Of a stretch of 50,142 bases of DNA, positions 33,715-42,752 are shown piece after piece. The notes beneath the pieces were generated by a model. The model saw only the letters and a list, made by a program, of their open reading frames with translations, ran no database searches and had not been told where the DNA came from. The first letter of the stretch is position 1. Every line of letters begins with the position of its first letter. Where the stretch lies: the NCBI GenBank assembly GCA_964581365.1, contig CAZOOF010000008.1, forward strand, positions 1 through 50,142. The letters are read 5' to 3'. This stretch comes from JAITWN01 sp964581365 (GTDB lineage Bacteria; Pseudomonadota; Gammaproteobacteria; SZUA-140). Made by a program: the position numbers and the translations under genes.

Positions 33715-34212
33715 TCAGGCATCTCCGGGACGCGGCGCTGCGTCACCGATAGATATCCCGGGAAACAGATCGACCCGCGTCACCGTGCCCGGCTGGACCA
33801 CCGTGCCGATGCGCGTCGTGTCCATCACCCGCACCAGCACCTCATAGGGAACCTCGGGCTCCAGCAGTATGGTGGCGTCATTCAGCGCCGGATGTTCGGC
33901 CTTGATTGCCTTCAGCACATCACCGAGCCTCTCGTAATCATGATCGGCGCCTCGGCGCGGTAGCAGCAGCGGTTCCCCGCCGAGATTGGCAACCTCGAGA
34001 CGGTCATCACGCACCGTTATCTCCAGGCGCAACGGCACTTCTCCGGCCGCGACTTCCCCTGAGGACGGCAGCCCGAGCTCGATGATCGCGATTCGCGAAA
34101 ACACGGCGGTGACCAGCAGGAACGGCACCAGAATCACCATCAGATTCATGAATGCCGTGATGTCCAGCTCGCCCGGCTGCTGCCGATGGCGACGCCAGCG
34201 GCGCAGCTTCAT
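33715..34212 (-). CDS. ExbD/TolR-family protein with Asn in place of the key Asp
   Basis: 165 aa. It has a short basic N-terminus and a transmembrane helix LDITAFMNLMVILVPFLLVTAVFS. Aligning LDITAFMN with the TolR motif INIVPFLD puts Asn23 where the conserved proton-carrying Asp normally lies. Asp17 is nearby but at a different helix position. The periplasmic ExbD domain is intact (YEVLVRVMDTTR). The start overlaps exbB (ATGA). It probably pairs with the second ExbD as an asymmetric dimer (inference). Confidence 0.88.
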   Translation of the reverse strand: MKLRRWRRHRQQPGELDITAFMNLMVILVPFLLVTAVFSRIAIIELGLPSSGEVAAGEVPLRLEITVRDDRLEVANLGGEPLLLPRRGADHDYERLGDVLKAIKAEHPALNDATILLEPEVPYEVLVRVMDTTRIGTVVQPGTVTRVDLFPGISIGDAAPRPGDA

Positions 34213-34865
34213 GCGGCGCCGGCTTCGCGCTTCGGCGCGGGAGCGGTGATCAGGTTCAGAAACTTGACCGACGCCATCTCCAGGCCATCGATCAGCTCAG
34301 TCGTCTTGGTCTGCAACAGCGTATGCAGCAGCAGCAGCGGAATGGCCACCATGAGTCCGAATGCGGTGGTGTTCATGGCGACGGAGATGCTCGCCGAAAG
34401 CATGTCCGCCTTTTCCGCAGGGTTCGCCGAAGCCACCGCGGTGAAAGCCTGAATCAGACCGATGATGGTGCCGAGCAGCCCGAGCAGCGTGGAGACATTG
34501 GCCAGCGTCCCTAGGTAATGGGTGCGCTTCTCCAGCCGCGGCAGCACTTCGATCAGCCCCTCTTCCATCGCCGTCTCGATGTCGTCACGACGTCCGCTCG
34601 ACTGCGAGCGCTCCAGACCGTAGGTGAAGATGCGGCTCATGGTAGCGTCGGAATCACGGGTATAGGCTAGTGCTTTGGAAAAATCGCGTCGGACCAGCAA
34701 GTCCGACAGATCCTGCCAGACCTTGCGGTTGGCGCGCCGCACACCGCCAAGATAAACGAAGCGCTCGATAGCGATAGCGGCACCGAGTGCAAGTACGACG
34801 GCGATGGGATACATGAACAGACCGCCTTCTTGGAAAAAGCGGATCGTCGTAGCGTAGATATCCAT
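34209..34865 (-). CDS. ExbB/TolQ/MotA-family proton channel
   Basis: 218 aa with three transmembrane segments: about 18-37 (MYPIAVVLALGAAIAIERF), 118-143 (NVSTLLGLLGTIIGLIQAF) and 157-180 (VAMNTTAFGLMVAIPLLLLH), and the cytoplasmic loop typical of TolQ. The conserved Gly/Thr-rich pore motifs are intact. It would form the pentameric channel around an ExbD dimer. It is the only ExbB-type gene of the operon, while two exbD genes follow. It starts nine bases after the small exported protein gene. Confidence 0.93.
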   Translation of the reverse strand: MDIYATTIRFFQEGGLFMYPIAVVLALGAAIAIERFVYLGGVRRANRKVWQDLSDLLVRRDFSKALAYTRDSDATMSRIFTYGLERSQSSGRRDDIETAMEEGLIEVLPRLEKRTHYLGTLANVSTLLGLLGTIIGLIQAFTAVASANPAEKADMLSASISVAMNTTAFGLMVAIPLLLLHTLLQTKTTELIDGLEMASVKFLNLITAPAPKREAGAA

Positions 34866-34874
34866 TCAGGTCTC

Positions 34875-35171
34875 CTAGGGCATTCGAGTTCCGGACGGCG
34901 AGGGGTTTCGAACCGCAGCTGCCGCCGCGCGGTGACGCATTTCACGCAGAAATATTTCCCGATCCAGCGGCTTCAGCGTCGCCGCATCGTCCACGGACAT
35001 GCGCGGCGGATCGAGCTGCGGTCCCTGCTCGCTGTCCTTCCAGGGCACTACATATAGCACCTCGGGCATATCCTGCGGCGATTGCAAGGACGGCGCCGGC
35101 GTCTGAGCGGCCGCTCCGGCGGCAGAAATCACCAAGCAAACTGTCATTGCGCACCTCGCCGGACTGATCAT
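34875..35171 (-). CDS. Small exported protein of unknown function in the ExbBD-TPR operon
   Basis: 98 aa. A hydrophobic N-terminus (MTVCLVISAAGAAAQ from Met9) looks like a signal peptide. The mature part contains PEVLYVVPWKDSEQGPQLDPPR and LKPLDREIFLREMRHR, with no domain I recognise. It overlaps the upstream TPR lipoprotein by ATGA and lies nine bases before exbB, so it is embedded in the operon and likely a dedicated component. Real coding is supported by the overlap, the signal peptide and the tight packing. Confidence 0.7.
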   Translation of the reverse strand: MISPARCAMTVCLVISAAGAAAQTPAPSLQSPQDMPEVLYVVPWKDSEQGPQLDPPRMSVDDAATLKPLDREIFLREMRHRAAAAAVRNPSPSGTRMP

Positions 35172-35821
35172 CGCCCCTCACTCCCTTCAGCCGGTGCGCG
35201 CTCGGCGGCAAGACGCTGCCTCAGATCCGCCAGCCAGCGCTCGAGGACGAGGTCATCATCGCCGTAATGACGACTGAGTTCATAATGCGCCAGCGCCTTG
35301 CGCGGCTCCTGCAGATACAGCTCGTACAGAATGCCGAGATTGTAATGGGTATCGGCGTGCGCAGGGTCGATTGCCAGAGCCCGCTCATAGGCGGCTTTCG
35401 CCTCGGCGAATCGTCCAGCTTCGCGATACAGCACACCAAGCATGTTGGCAGCCAGAACGTTGTCCGGATCGCGCTCCAGCGCCTGGAGCAGCGCATTCGC
35501 CGCCTCATCGGCACGACCCGCCCGAGCGCGGATGAGCGCCAGATTCAGCAGCGGCGCGGTGAATTCCGGATAGGCGCGCGTCATGGCAAAAAATGCTGTG
35601 GCCGCGTCCTCCTCCAGGCCGCGCTGCATGAGGCCGAGCGCCGCCTCGAAATGCAATTGCGCCGCCGATGACGGCGCAGCCGGCGTGGATGGCTGCTCTG
35701 CAACCGCCCGGTCTATCCCCGGGTCGGATACGGGAGGCGGCGCGCTGGGCGTTCCGGCGCAGCCGCCGAGAAGCAGCGCGAGGCCGAACGCTCCCGCCAG
35801 CGCTTCATTGCAGCGTTTCAA
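35168..35821 (-). CDS. TPR lipoprotein (third TPR gene of the operon)
   Basis: 217 aa. Lipobox Cys21 (LLLGGC), a Pro/Ser-rich linker and about four tetratricopeptide repeats (AATAFFAMTRAYPEFTAP; ADEAANALLQALERDPDN; FAEAKAAYERALAIDPAH; PRKALAHYELSRHYGDD). It is predicted to be a periplasmic-face lipoprotein and protein-interaction scaffold, of the sort of AglT or PilF-like TPR proteins. The start overlaps the preceding large TPR gene by 17 bases. Confidence 0.88.
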   Translation of the reverse strand: MKRCNEALAGAFGLALLLGGCAGTPSAPPPVSDPGIDRAVAEQPSTPAAPSSAAQLHFEAALGLMQRGLEEDAATAFFAMTRAYPEFTAPLLNLALIRARAGRADEAANALLQALERDPDNVLAANMLGVLYREAGRFAEAKAAYERALAIDPAHADTHYNLGILYELYLQEPRKALAHYELSRHYGDDDLVLERWLADLRQRLAAERAPAEGSEGR

Positions 35822-38603
35822 CGATCTCCACCCTCTTTTCCATCTTGCCGTAGCGTACCGGCATCAGGGTCGCCAGCTGTTCCATGCTTGATCGCACCCA
35901 ACGATCGTAGAAGCCTTGAGGAATGCGGCGGAAATTCACCTCATGAATCCTGATGGCCTCCTCCTCGAACGGATAAGCCTGCTCCTCGAGCAGCACCTCA
36001 TACTCTTCCAGCTCGTCCTCGGACAAATCGGCCGGCCGCTCCGACTCGAGCAGGGAACGGCCGAAGCCGTGATAGATCTCGCCGATGTAGTAGGTGGCTG
36101 CGGTGGCTACTTCGGGAATGCCGAAGCGCGCTGCCCGCCCGTAAGCCTCCAGCGCTGCCTCCATCGCTGCGCGCTTCTGACGCAGACTGCGCTCGAGCGG
36201 CGCCACCAGTTTAAGCCGCTCGAACTGTTCGCGCGCCGGAGCAGCGAGTTCCAGCGCTGCCTGCGCAGCAGCCTGGCGACTGAAGTCGCTGCTTCCGCTC
36301 CCGCCACCACTTTCGAACGCGGATACGATCTCCCCCAGCCACTGGCGGCGACTGTCCGCATCTCCTCGCAACTGAAAGGCCTCCGCGATGCGCAGGCGTG
36401 CTTCGATCGCGCGATCCACCGGTTCGGGATAGAGCGTGATATAGCGTTGCCAGGCGAGCGATGCCCGCGTCATATCCTCGATCTGATGGTAAAGCTCGGC
36501 CGAACGCCACAGTGCGGCGCGCGCCTCCTGCTCATCATCGACGATCGCAGCGAGACGACCGAACTCCTCCGCCGCGTGCGCGTGCTCGCCGAGTTCGAGG
36601 TATACCAATGCCAGCTCGCGCGTCACGTCCTGATAGAAGCGGCTTTCCGGCCAGCTCCTGCGGAAGCTCTCGAGCTGATCCCTGGCCGCCGGCCAGTCCC
36701 TCAGCGCAAGCGTCATCGCCACAGCATCGTACTCCGCCGTTTCGGCGACGGCGCTGCGCGGCGCTGTCGCCGCTGCGCGCAGAAAATGCTGCCGCGCCTC
36801 ACCCCGGCTGCCGAGCTCACGAGCGGCCTCACCCTGACGGTAGATCGCAACCGCCAGCCGCTCACGCAACTGCGTATCATCGGCAATCTCCAGCGCCGAG
36901 GCGTACGATGTCTCGGCCAGCCCGTATTCGGCGCGCTCGAACTGCACATCGCCGGCAACGATCCAGGCGGCTCTCCGCAGCTCAGGCGCCGCGGCCGAAC
37001 CGCTGCCGGTGATGCGCAGCGCCATGGTCAGGGCACGCGCATGCTGACCAGCCGCGAAAAGGTGTTGCGCGGCCCGCGTCATGACGGTGGCCACCTCGGG
37101 GTGGCGCGGAAACTGACCGGTGAATCGAACTGCGGCGTCGATCGATCGGGCAAGCAGCAATTGACGCGCCTCACCCTCGGCCGTGTCCTCGAGCATGCGC
37201 TGGTACGAGACCAGCGCCGCGTACCCCGCGTCGGCTGCTTTCGGATGAGGTGAATAGCGATAGGCGCTTTGTTCGTAGTATTCGACCGCCTCCGCGTAGC
37301 GACCGCTTTCGAACAGCAGCTCACCGAGGAGGAAAGAGTACTCCGGCGCCTGTCCGTCGTCGGGGAAAAACGCCAGATAATCCCGATACCAACGCGCTGC
37401 CGCGAGGTAATCGGCCGGCAGCCGGCTGCCCTGCGCATCGGCGTGAGAGCGCTGGGCCTGGGCCAGAAACTCCTCCCGCAACCTCTGCGACACCAGTGGC
37501 ATGCGCGCCAGGTCACGCTGCTGCCAATAGGCGCTCTCCCGTCCGTAGCCGGTGATGAATTCGTCGCGGGCGGCATCGGCCCGCGCGTCCTCGCCGGCGC
37601 GATCGTAGATTTCGGCAACACGAATCTGGAACAGTGGCGCCTGCTCATGCTGCGGATGACGCGCGACGAACGCGCGCAATGCCGCCGCCGCCTGCTCGTA
37701 CTCCCGCTCGGCCAGATAATGTTCGGCAAGCCTCGAATAGACCAGCGGCTCGAACGGCGCGCCGCCATGACGCTCGAACCAGGCGGATACCGCTGGCGCA
37801 CCGCCCTGACGGGCAAAGCTCAGGCTGATCACTCTCAAGGTATCTTCCACCAGCTCACGCTGGGTGCGCGGCAGGGATTCCAGCGCGAGATGCGTGCGGA
37901 ACTCGCTGCCGGACACCAGGCTGCGCGCCAATACCGTCATGAAATCGGAGAGAGCCTCGGCCGACGCGCCGCGCAGATAAAACGACCAGCCTCGCTTGTA
38001 GCGGGCCTGATCCTGAAACGTCTCGCTGTGCCTCGCCGCAATCACCGCAGTATAGGCGGTCTGCGCGGCGGCATAGTCGCGGCGGGTAAACAGCAGTTCG
38101 CCGCGGCGAAACTGGCTCTCGGCATAAAGCAGCGAATCAGGATAGCGGTTGGTAAGCAGCGTCAGGGCGGCCAGCGAACGCTCCTCATCGCCCGCCCCAT
38201 CCCAGGCATGGGCGATCTGATAATGCACCTCGTCGGCACGGGCGTAGTCCGGATACTGGCGCAGCAGTTCCTGGTACGCGGCCACCGCATCCGCGAACGC
38301 CTGGCGGTGGGGCCGGCCCGCAGCCAGCGCTTCCTCGCCGATCGCCAGTTGCAGATCAGCGACGCGACGCAGGGCATATTCATGCCGTACCCGATCCGAC
38401 GTGATGGCCGCATAGGCGCGATAACTGTCCCGGGCAAGCTGCAGATTGCTGGCGGCAACCTCCCGCAACACCACCGTCGGCTGTTCATCCAGACTCTTGA
38501 GGGTTAGTTCGGCCTGCCGGTTCGCCGCCGGGGGGGCGGCGCACGCAGCCACCAGGATCGAAACGCCGGCCAGCGCGACCGCGCGAGGCAGGACGCGGCT
38601 CAT
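35805..38603 (-). CDS. Large TPR lipoprotein
   Basis: 932 aa. Lipobox Cys21 (ILVAAC) is followed by many TPR/Sel1-like helical repeats across the protein (AVAAYQELLRQYPDYARADEV; AVEYYEQSAYRYSPHPKAAD; AHAAEEFGRLAAIVDDEQEA). This resembles long TPR scaffolds such as YbgF- or GltI-type proteins. A cytoplasmic role is unlikely given the lipobox. It is probably a periplasmic platform on which the operon's motor acts. The ATG overlaps the upstream TPR gene stop (ATGA). No catalytic domain seen. Confidence 0.87.
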   Translation of the reverse strand: MSRVLPRAVALAGVSILVAACAAPPAANRQAELTLKSLDEQPTVVLREVAASNLQLARDSYRAYAAITSDRVRHEYALRRVADLQLAIGEEALAAGRPHRQAFADAVAAYQELLRQYPDYARADEVHYQIAHAWDGAGDEERSLAALTLLTNRYPDSLLYAESQFRRGELLFTRRDYAAAQTAYTAVIAARHSETFQDQARYKRGWSFYLRGASAEALSDFMTVLARSLVSGSEFRTHLALESLPRTQRELVEDTLRVISLSFARQGGAPAVSAWFERHGGAPFEPLVYSRLAEHYLAEREYEQAAAALRAFVARHPQHEQAPLFQIRVAEIYDRAGEDARADAARDEFITGYGRESAYWQQRDLARMPLVSQRLREEFLAQAQRSHADAQGSRLPADYLAAARWYRDYLAFFPDDGQAPEYSFLLGELLFESGRYAEAVEYYEQSAYRYSPHPKAADAGYAALVSYQRMLEDTAEGEARQLLLARSIDAAVRFTGQFPRHPEVATVMTRAAQHLFAAGQHARALTMALRITGSGSAAAPELRRAAWIVAGDVQFERAEYGLAETSYASALEIADDTQLRERLAVAIYRQGEAARELGSRGEARQHFLRAAATAPRSAVAETAEYDAVAMTLALRDWPAARDQLESFRRSWPESRFYQDVTRELALVYLELGEHAHAAEEFGRLAAIVDDEQEARAALWRSAELYHQIEDMTRASLAWQRYITLYPEPVDRAIEARLRIAEAFQLRGDADSRRQWLGEIVSAFESGGGSGSSDFSRQAAAQAALELAAPAREQFERLKLVAPLERSLRQKRAAMEAALEAYGRAARFGIPEVATAATYYIGEIYHGFGRSLLESERPADLSEDELEEYEVLLEEQAYPFEEEAIRIHEVNFRRIPQGFYDRWVRSSMEQLATLMPVRYGKMEKRVEIVETLQ

Positions 38604-39820
38604 GGTTCGCTCCGCTGGGCTGCGACATCATCCAGCAGGCGCGCCAGCTCGAAATGCGCGCGGGCACGCTGCGCATCCACGCGCTGGCGCTCGGTTTCCA
38701 GCACGGCGATCATCTGATCCCGCAACCAGACGCGATGATCCGCATTCGCCCTGGCGATGCTCGAACGCACCGCCGGCGCCAAGGATGACGCCCGCGCCTC
38801 GATAGCCTGCAGGTAGCGCCAGGTATCGATAGCAGCATGCAGTGTTCCGTCGAGCAGAATCCCCCCCAGCCGCGGCGGCACCGCCCTGAGCAGTTCATCG
38901 ACCAGCGCTCCCCCCCGAAGTCCGGTCAGCATGCGGTCCACGGCAAGGAGGTCCTCCTCGAGTATGGCGATGGCGCTGCGGTAGGAACTCACTGCGTCGC
39001 GGTGAGCCCCCACCTGCCACTGCACATAGGGCAGCACCAGCAGGACTTCACGCACAGCGGGATCGGCAGCATCGCGCTGCCTCAGCTCGGACCAGGGAAT
39101 CAGGGCGCGGGTCAGATTGCCACGCTCGAACTCCACCCAGCCCATGCCGAGCAAGGCTCCCGAGGAAAACGGGCTGTCCAGACGCACTCGCTCGAAGGCC
39201 GTGCGCGCCGCGGCATGATCGCGGCGCTCGAGCTGCCGGAAGCCGAGGGCGATGTTGGCCCGATCGCGCAAGGCTGCCACCTCCGCGTCCTGGGTGGCGA
39301 TCTGCCCCAGGCTGTTCAGCATCTGCAAAGCGGCTTCCTGCTGCCCCGAACCCTCGAGCGCCACCGCGCGGTGAAAGTCGGCATAGGCAGCCCACGGTTG
39401 CGGCAGACGACCGGCCTGTTCGAGCATGGTCAGAGCGGCAGTATGGCGCCCGGCCGACAACAGCAGATGGACCCGCAGCGCGATGCGTTCGGGCTGAGAA
39501 CCCGGTGTCGCCAGCAGCGATTCGGCCTCCGAGCGGCGGCCGCGATACATCCACTCCCTGGCCAGCCAGGCCAGCGGGTCGGTCGCCGATGGGACCCGCG
39601 CAGCAATCGATGCCGGATCCGGCCGTGCCGGATCGGCGGTCAGAATGAGCGCCACGGGAGATTCTGCGGGGACCCCGCCGGCCTCGCCGTACAAGCGCTG
39701 AGCCATGCGCGCCGCTTCATCCAACGGCCGGTAGCCGACCGGATCGGCAGCATGGGCAGACGTGGCCGGCAGCTGCGCCAGCGACAGGGAGACCGCAAGC
39801 AGGAAAGCCGCTCTGATCAT
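38600..39820 (-). CDS. Exported TPR-type protein, first gene of the ExbBD-TPR operon
   Basis: 406 aa. The signal peptide (about 1-24, ending SAHAAD) is followed by helical TPR-like repeats (AALTMLEQAGRLPQPWAAY; AARTAFERVRLDSPFSSGALLG; GNLTRALIPWSELRQRD) and a C-terminal coiled-coil stretch rich in Arg/Glu/Ala (about 360-400). Function unknown. The operon's only candidate promoter lies upstream of this gene. Confidence 0.85.
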   Translation of the reverse strand: MIRAAFLLAVSLSLAQLPATSAHAADPVGYRPLDEAARMAQRLYGEAGGVPAESPVALILTADPARPDPASIAARVPSATDPLAWLAREWMYRGRRSEAESLLATPGSQPERIALRVHLLLSAGRHTAALTMLEQAGRLPQPWAAYADFHRAVALEGSGQQEAALQMLNSLGQIATQDAEVAALRDRANIALGFRQLERRDHAAARTAFERVRLDSPFSSGALLGMGWVEFERGNLTRALIPWSELRQRDAADPAVREVLLVLPYVQWQVGAHRDAVSSYRSAIAILEEDLLAVDRMLTGLRGGALVDELLRAVPPRLGGILLDGTLHAAIDTWRYLQAIEARASSLAPAVRSSIARANADHRVWLRDQMIAVLETERQRVDAQRARAHFELARLLDDVAAQRSEP

Positions 39821-40182
39821 TGGATGAAGAGGTATTGCTGCGTCCGATCCATCGATCGCCCGGTCATTGCTCGGCGCCGGGCACCGGACGGCATGTGCGC
39901 GAGCACTGAAGATGATCTTTCGGTGCGTGATTCACGGTATTTGCGGTCAGCGAGTATAGCGCATCCGTTGCGATTCCGGCACGAATCATGCGTGCCGCCC
40001 CAGAAAAATGTTTCCGTCGTCCAGCAACTTGCGGCTGTTCGCCCGCCCGGCGCACGACAGATGATACGGACTCATGAATAGACGGACTGGCTTGCCGCCC
40101 GGTTCCGGGAATCTGCCAGCCGGCGTTGGGCAGTATCGGGAAATTGCGGGCACACCGGGAAGGCGGCATCCGCAGGGGGAAA
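39821..40182 (-). promoter_or_regulatory. Gap with candidate promoter of the ExbBD-TPR operon
   Basis: This 362-base gap has no credible gene. A minus-strand TATACT (39958-39953) could be the -10 of the operon, with +1 near 39946 and a leader of about 126 bases. No -35 is recognisable. No clear terminator for the tRNA was found. Confidence 0.4.
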
Positions 40183-40259
40183 TGGCGCGCCCTAGAGGAT
40201 TCGAACCTCTGACCTTTGGAATCGGAATCCAACGCTCTATCCAGCTGAGCTAAGGGCGC
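40183..40259 (-). tRNA. tRNA-Arg (anticodon CCG)
   Basis: 77 nt cloverleaf. Acceptor arms GCGCCCT/AGGGCGC, D arm GCTC/GAGC, anticodon stem TTGGA/TCCAA with loop TTCCGAT (anticodon CCG, reads CGG), T arm AGAGG/CCTCT with TTCGAAT loop, discriminator G and encoded CCA. All stems pair. Confidence 0.97.
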
Positions 40260-40320
40260 AATGAGGACCCCCCATGGGCTGGCGCAGGACGGCTGCCCGC
40301 CCACCGGAGCGAAGGGGCCA

Positions 40321-40349
40321 AGCATATGACACAGCGGCCGATGAATCAA
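40321..40349 (-). promoter_or_regulatory. Promoter of tRNA-Arg
   Basis: On the minus strand TTGATT (40349-40344) and TATGCT (40326-40321) are 17 bases apart, about 60 bases before the tRNA 5' end and just after the sucrose synthase stop. This allows the tRNA to be transcribed independently of the sucrose operon. Confidence 0.5.
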
Positions 40350-40358
40350 CCGGCGCGC

Positions 40359-42752
40359 TCAGCGCACCCCGATCTGGCGAGCCAGCGGCCGAAACTGCAG
40401 GGCATAGAACATTTCGAGATAGCGCTGGGTTTCACTGCGCTCCAGATTGGTTACATATTTCCAGAAACCATAGACCCGGGACAGGGTCATCATCCGCTCA
40501 GCGTAAAGAGCCCAGGTATAACGCGAACGCACCCGCTCGAGGGTTCGCGCCGACATCTGCTGCCAATGGTCCGGATCCTCGGCCGTCCGCTCGAGGAACT
40601 CCGCGATCCGATTCGCAGCCTCCTCGCCGTGATTGGGGTCGATATGGAACCCCGATATCCCGTCCTCGATGATCTCCAGCGGGCCACCATACCGGGTAGC
40701 GAAGGTCGGCAGTCCCGAGCTCATGGCTTCGACCACGGTCAGGCCAAAGGCCTCGAACAGCGCCGGCTGCACGAAGGCTCCCCGCGTGTCCGCGACATAG
40801 CGATACAACTCCCCCGCCATGTTCTTGTCGAGCAGCACTCCGAGCCAGCGCAGCTGTCCATCCAGTCCGTAGCGGTCCATCAGTTCATGCATGTGGGCGA
40901 TCTGCGCCTGCTCCTCGCGGTCGCCGGAGCGGGCCTGATCGATGTGTCCGGCGACGATCAGCAGATTGGCCTGGGCTCTCAGGCGCTCACTCGCCCCAAA
41001 CCATTCGACCAGTCCGGTGATGTTCTTGATCCGGTCGAGCCGCGCCATGGAGAACAGCAAGGGCCGATCCCGGTCCGTCAGCACTCCGCGGGCATCGTCC
41101 CGCGGACTGGTGCCGTAGATCAGCTCCTCGAGTTCGGGATGCAGTGCCGTAAGGCGCCGCTCCCGCTCCGAGTACGGGAAGTAAATCTCCGCATCGGCTC
41201 CCGGCGAAACGATATTGAACTTGGGATCGAACATATCTATGCCGTTGACCACGCGATACAGGCCCGGCAGCGTATAGCTTGTATAGCTCTCGTACTGGCC
41301 GACGCTGTCACCGTTGCCGGCGATCTCCTGGTAGGTGCTGGTGATGATGAAGTCGGCGGCATTCATGGCGATCAGGTCCGCCGTGAACTGGCAGGCGAAG
41401 TGATACTGCTCATCGTTTGCCCGCCAGTACAGATCCGACATCAGGTATTTAGACTTCTCCAGCGCGTGAGCGATATTGCACTGAGTCACGCCGAGGCTCT
41501 GCGACAGCAGCGTGGCCACCAGGTTGCCATCGGAGTAATTGCCCACGATCAGATCAGGACGCGCCGTGAGTTCGGCCAGCACCTCGGTTTCGACATCGGC
41601 GGCGAAGCGTTCCAGATAAGGCCAGACCTCGAAGCGCGAAATCCAGTGCGGAACGATATCACCCTCGGGATTGCGGAACGGGACGCGCAAGATACGGACA
41701 TGGCGCGTGCCGCTGACCTCTTCGATGCGCTGATCGCAGGTCGTCCCCCTCGCCTCCGGAATCAGGCGGGTGACGATGAGAATCTGCGGATCGATATCCA
41801 GTCCCTGCTCGTAGATGCGGGCGCGCATTTCCTGCTCGAGTGCCCGCACCTGGTCGAGAATGTAGACCACCTGACCACCCGTATCCGGCAGGCCGAGCAC
41901 GTTTGCCTGAGCGAAGTAACCATGCGGCGACAAGATCACCAGGTTGAAGATCATGGGCACCCTGCTCAGAAACCGCTCCAGGCGATCCGGATCCGGTGCC
42001 TCCAGGATGTCGGTCAGAAGAGAGAAGGTTTCGCGCATGCGCGCCACCGTGCGCCCCCAACCCGGCTCGAAGCCCATGTTCTGCAGAACGTGCGCGGTTT
42101 CTTCCCAGCTCGCGTCAGCGGGTTGACCAGCCAGATAGTCGCCGGCCCGACGCAGCTGACGACGCAGCTCCACCACGCTATGGATGCGATCATTGACCAT
42201 CAGCTGACGACCGCGCACCTGATGAACCGACAGGAAGTCAAGCACCCGCTGATCACCGGCGGTAATGTCCTGGAACAACTGGCTGGAGAGGCGGCGATTG
42301 AGAAACTCCATGCCGCGGCCGATGGAGCGTGACTCGCGCATGCGGGGGAATCCACGCTGGAAGGGACCGATATCGAATTCCAGCACCCGCTCGTCCATCG
42401 ATGAAGCGCCATTGATGAGACGCTCCTTGACCGCGAGATACTCGGAAATACTGATCTCCGTGCCGGACAGGGATTCGGCATGAACGCGATAGTACGTCCA
42501 GCGGGCGATCGAAGGTCGCGCCGCGAAGTGAATCCAGGGCGACTCTACCGTGGCATCCTGGATCGAAAGCACCAGCCGATAGAGCGGCGAATCCTCCACG
42601 TGCAGCTCGGGATTTTCCTCGCAGAACCGCTGGCACTCGTCGACGACTTCTGAGCGCAGGAGGAACGGCTTTCCGAGCGCGATATAGCGGCGCAGCAACG
42701 CATAACAGGCGTCACGGTTATCCTGCAGGTACTCTTCCAGACTCGCTTGCAT
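40359..42752 (-). CDS. Sucrose synthase
   Basis: 797 aa from the ATG at 42752 (MQASLEEYLQDN), preceded by GGAGA. Length and layout match bacterial sucrose synthases (about 790-800 aa). An N-terminal regulatory-type region is followed by the GT-B core with LPDTGGQVVYILDQVRALE, NIAHALEKSKY and the nucleotide-sugar motif ALFEAFGLTVVEAMSSGLPT (E-x7-E). It reversibly converts sucrose + NDP to NDP-glucose + fructose. It overlaps the upstream SPS/SPP gene by 35 bases. It closes a cycle with the other two enzymes of the operon. Confidence 0.96.
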   Translation of the reverse strand: MQASLEEYLQDNRDACYALLRRYIALGKPFLLRSEVVDECQRFCEENPELHVEDSPLYRLVLSIQDATVESPWIHFAARPSIARWTYYRVHAESLSGTEISISEYLAVKERLINGASSMDERVLEFDIGPFQRGFPRMRESRSIGRGMEFLNRRLSSQLFQDITAGDQRVLDFLSVHQVRGRQLMVNDRIHSVVELRRQLRRAGDYLAGQPADASWEETAHVLQNMGFEPGWGRTVARMRETFSLLTDILEAPDPDRLERFLSRVPMIFNLVILSPHGYFAQANVLGLPDTGGQVVYILDQVRALEQEMRARIYEQGLDIDPQILIVTRLIPEARGTTCDQRIEEVSGTRHVRILRVPFRNPEGDIVPHWISRFEVWPYLERFAADVETEVLAELTARPDLIVGNYSDGNLVATLLSQSLGVTQCNIAHALEKSKYLMSDLYWRANDEQYHFACQFTADLIAMNAADFIITSTYQEIAGNGDSVGQYESYTSYTLPGLYRVVNGIDMFDPKFNIVSPGADAEIYFPYSERERRLTALHPELEELIYGTSPRDDARGVLTDRDRPLLFSMARLDRIKNITGLVEWFGASERLRAQANLLIVAGHIDQARSGDREEQAQIAHMHELMDRYGLDGQLRWLGVLLDKNMAGELYRYVADTRGAFVQPALFEAFGLTVVEAMSSGLPTFATRYGGPLEIIEDGISGFHIDPNHGEEAANRIAEFLERTAEDPDHWQQMSARTLERVRSRYTWALYAERMMTLSRVYGFWKYVTNLERSETQRYLEMFYALQFRPLARQIGVR

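Noticed and set aside
35916..38507. Long plus-strand frames opposite the large TPR lipoprotein
   Set aside because: No domain, no ribosome-binding site or promoter. The minus-strand gene has a lipobox, TPRs and operon overlaps.
40183..40259. tRNA-Arg as attachment site of a mobile element
   Set aside because: No integrase, no duplicated tRNA 3' end and no element boundary seen. Flanking genes look like ordinary chromosomal operons.
39864..40349. Open frame running through the tRNA-Arg
   Set aside because: Its central peptide is just translated tRNA sequence, a frequent artefact.
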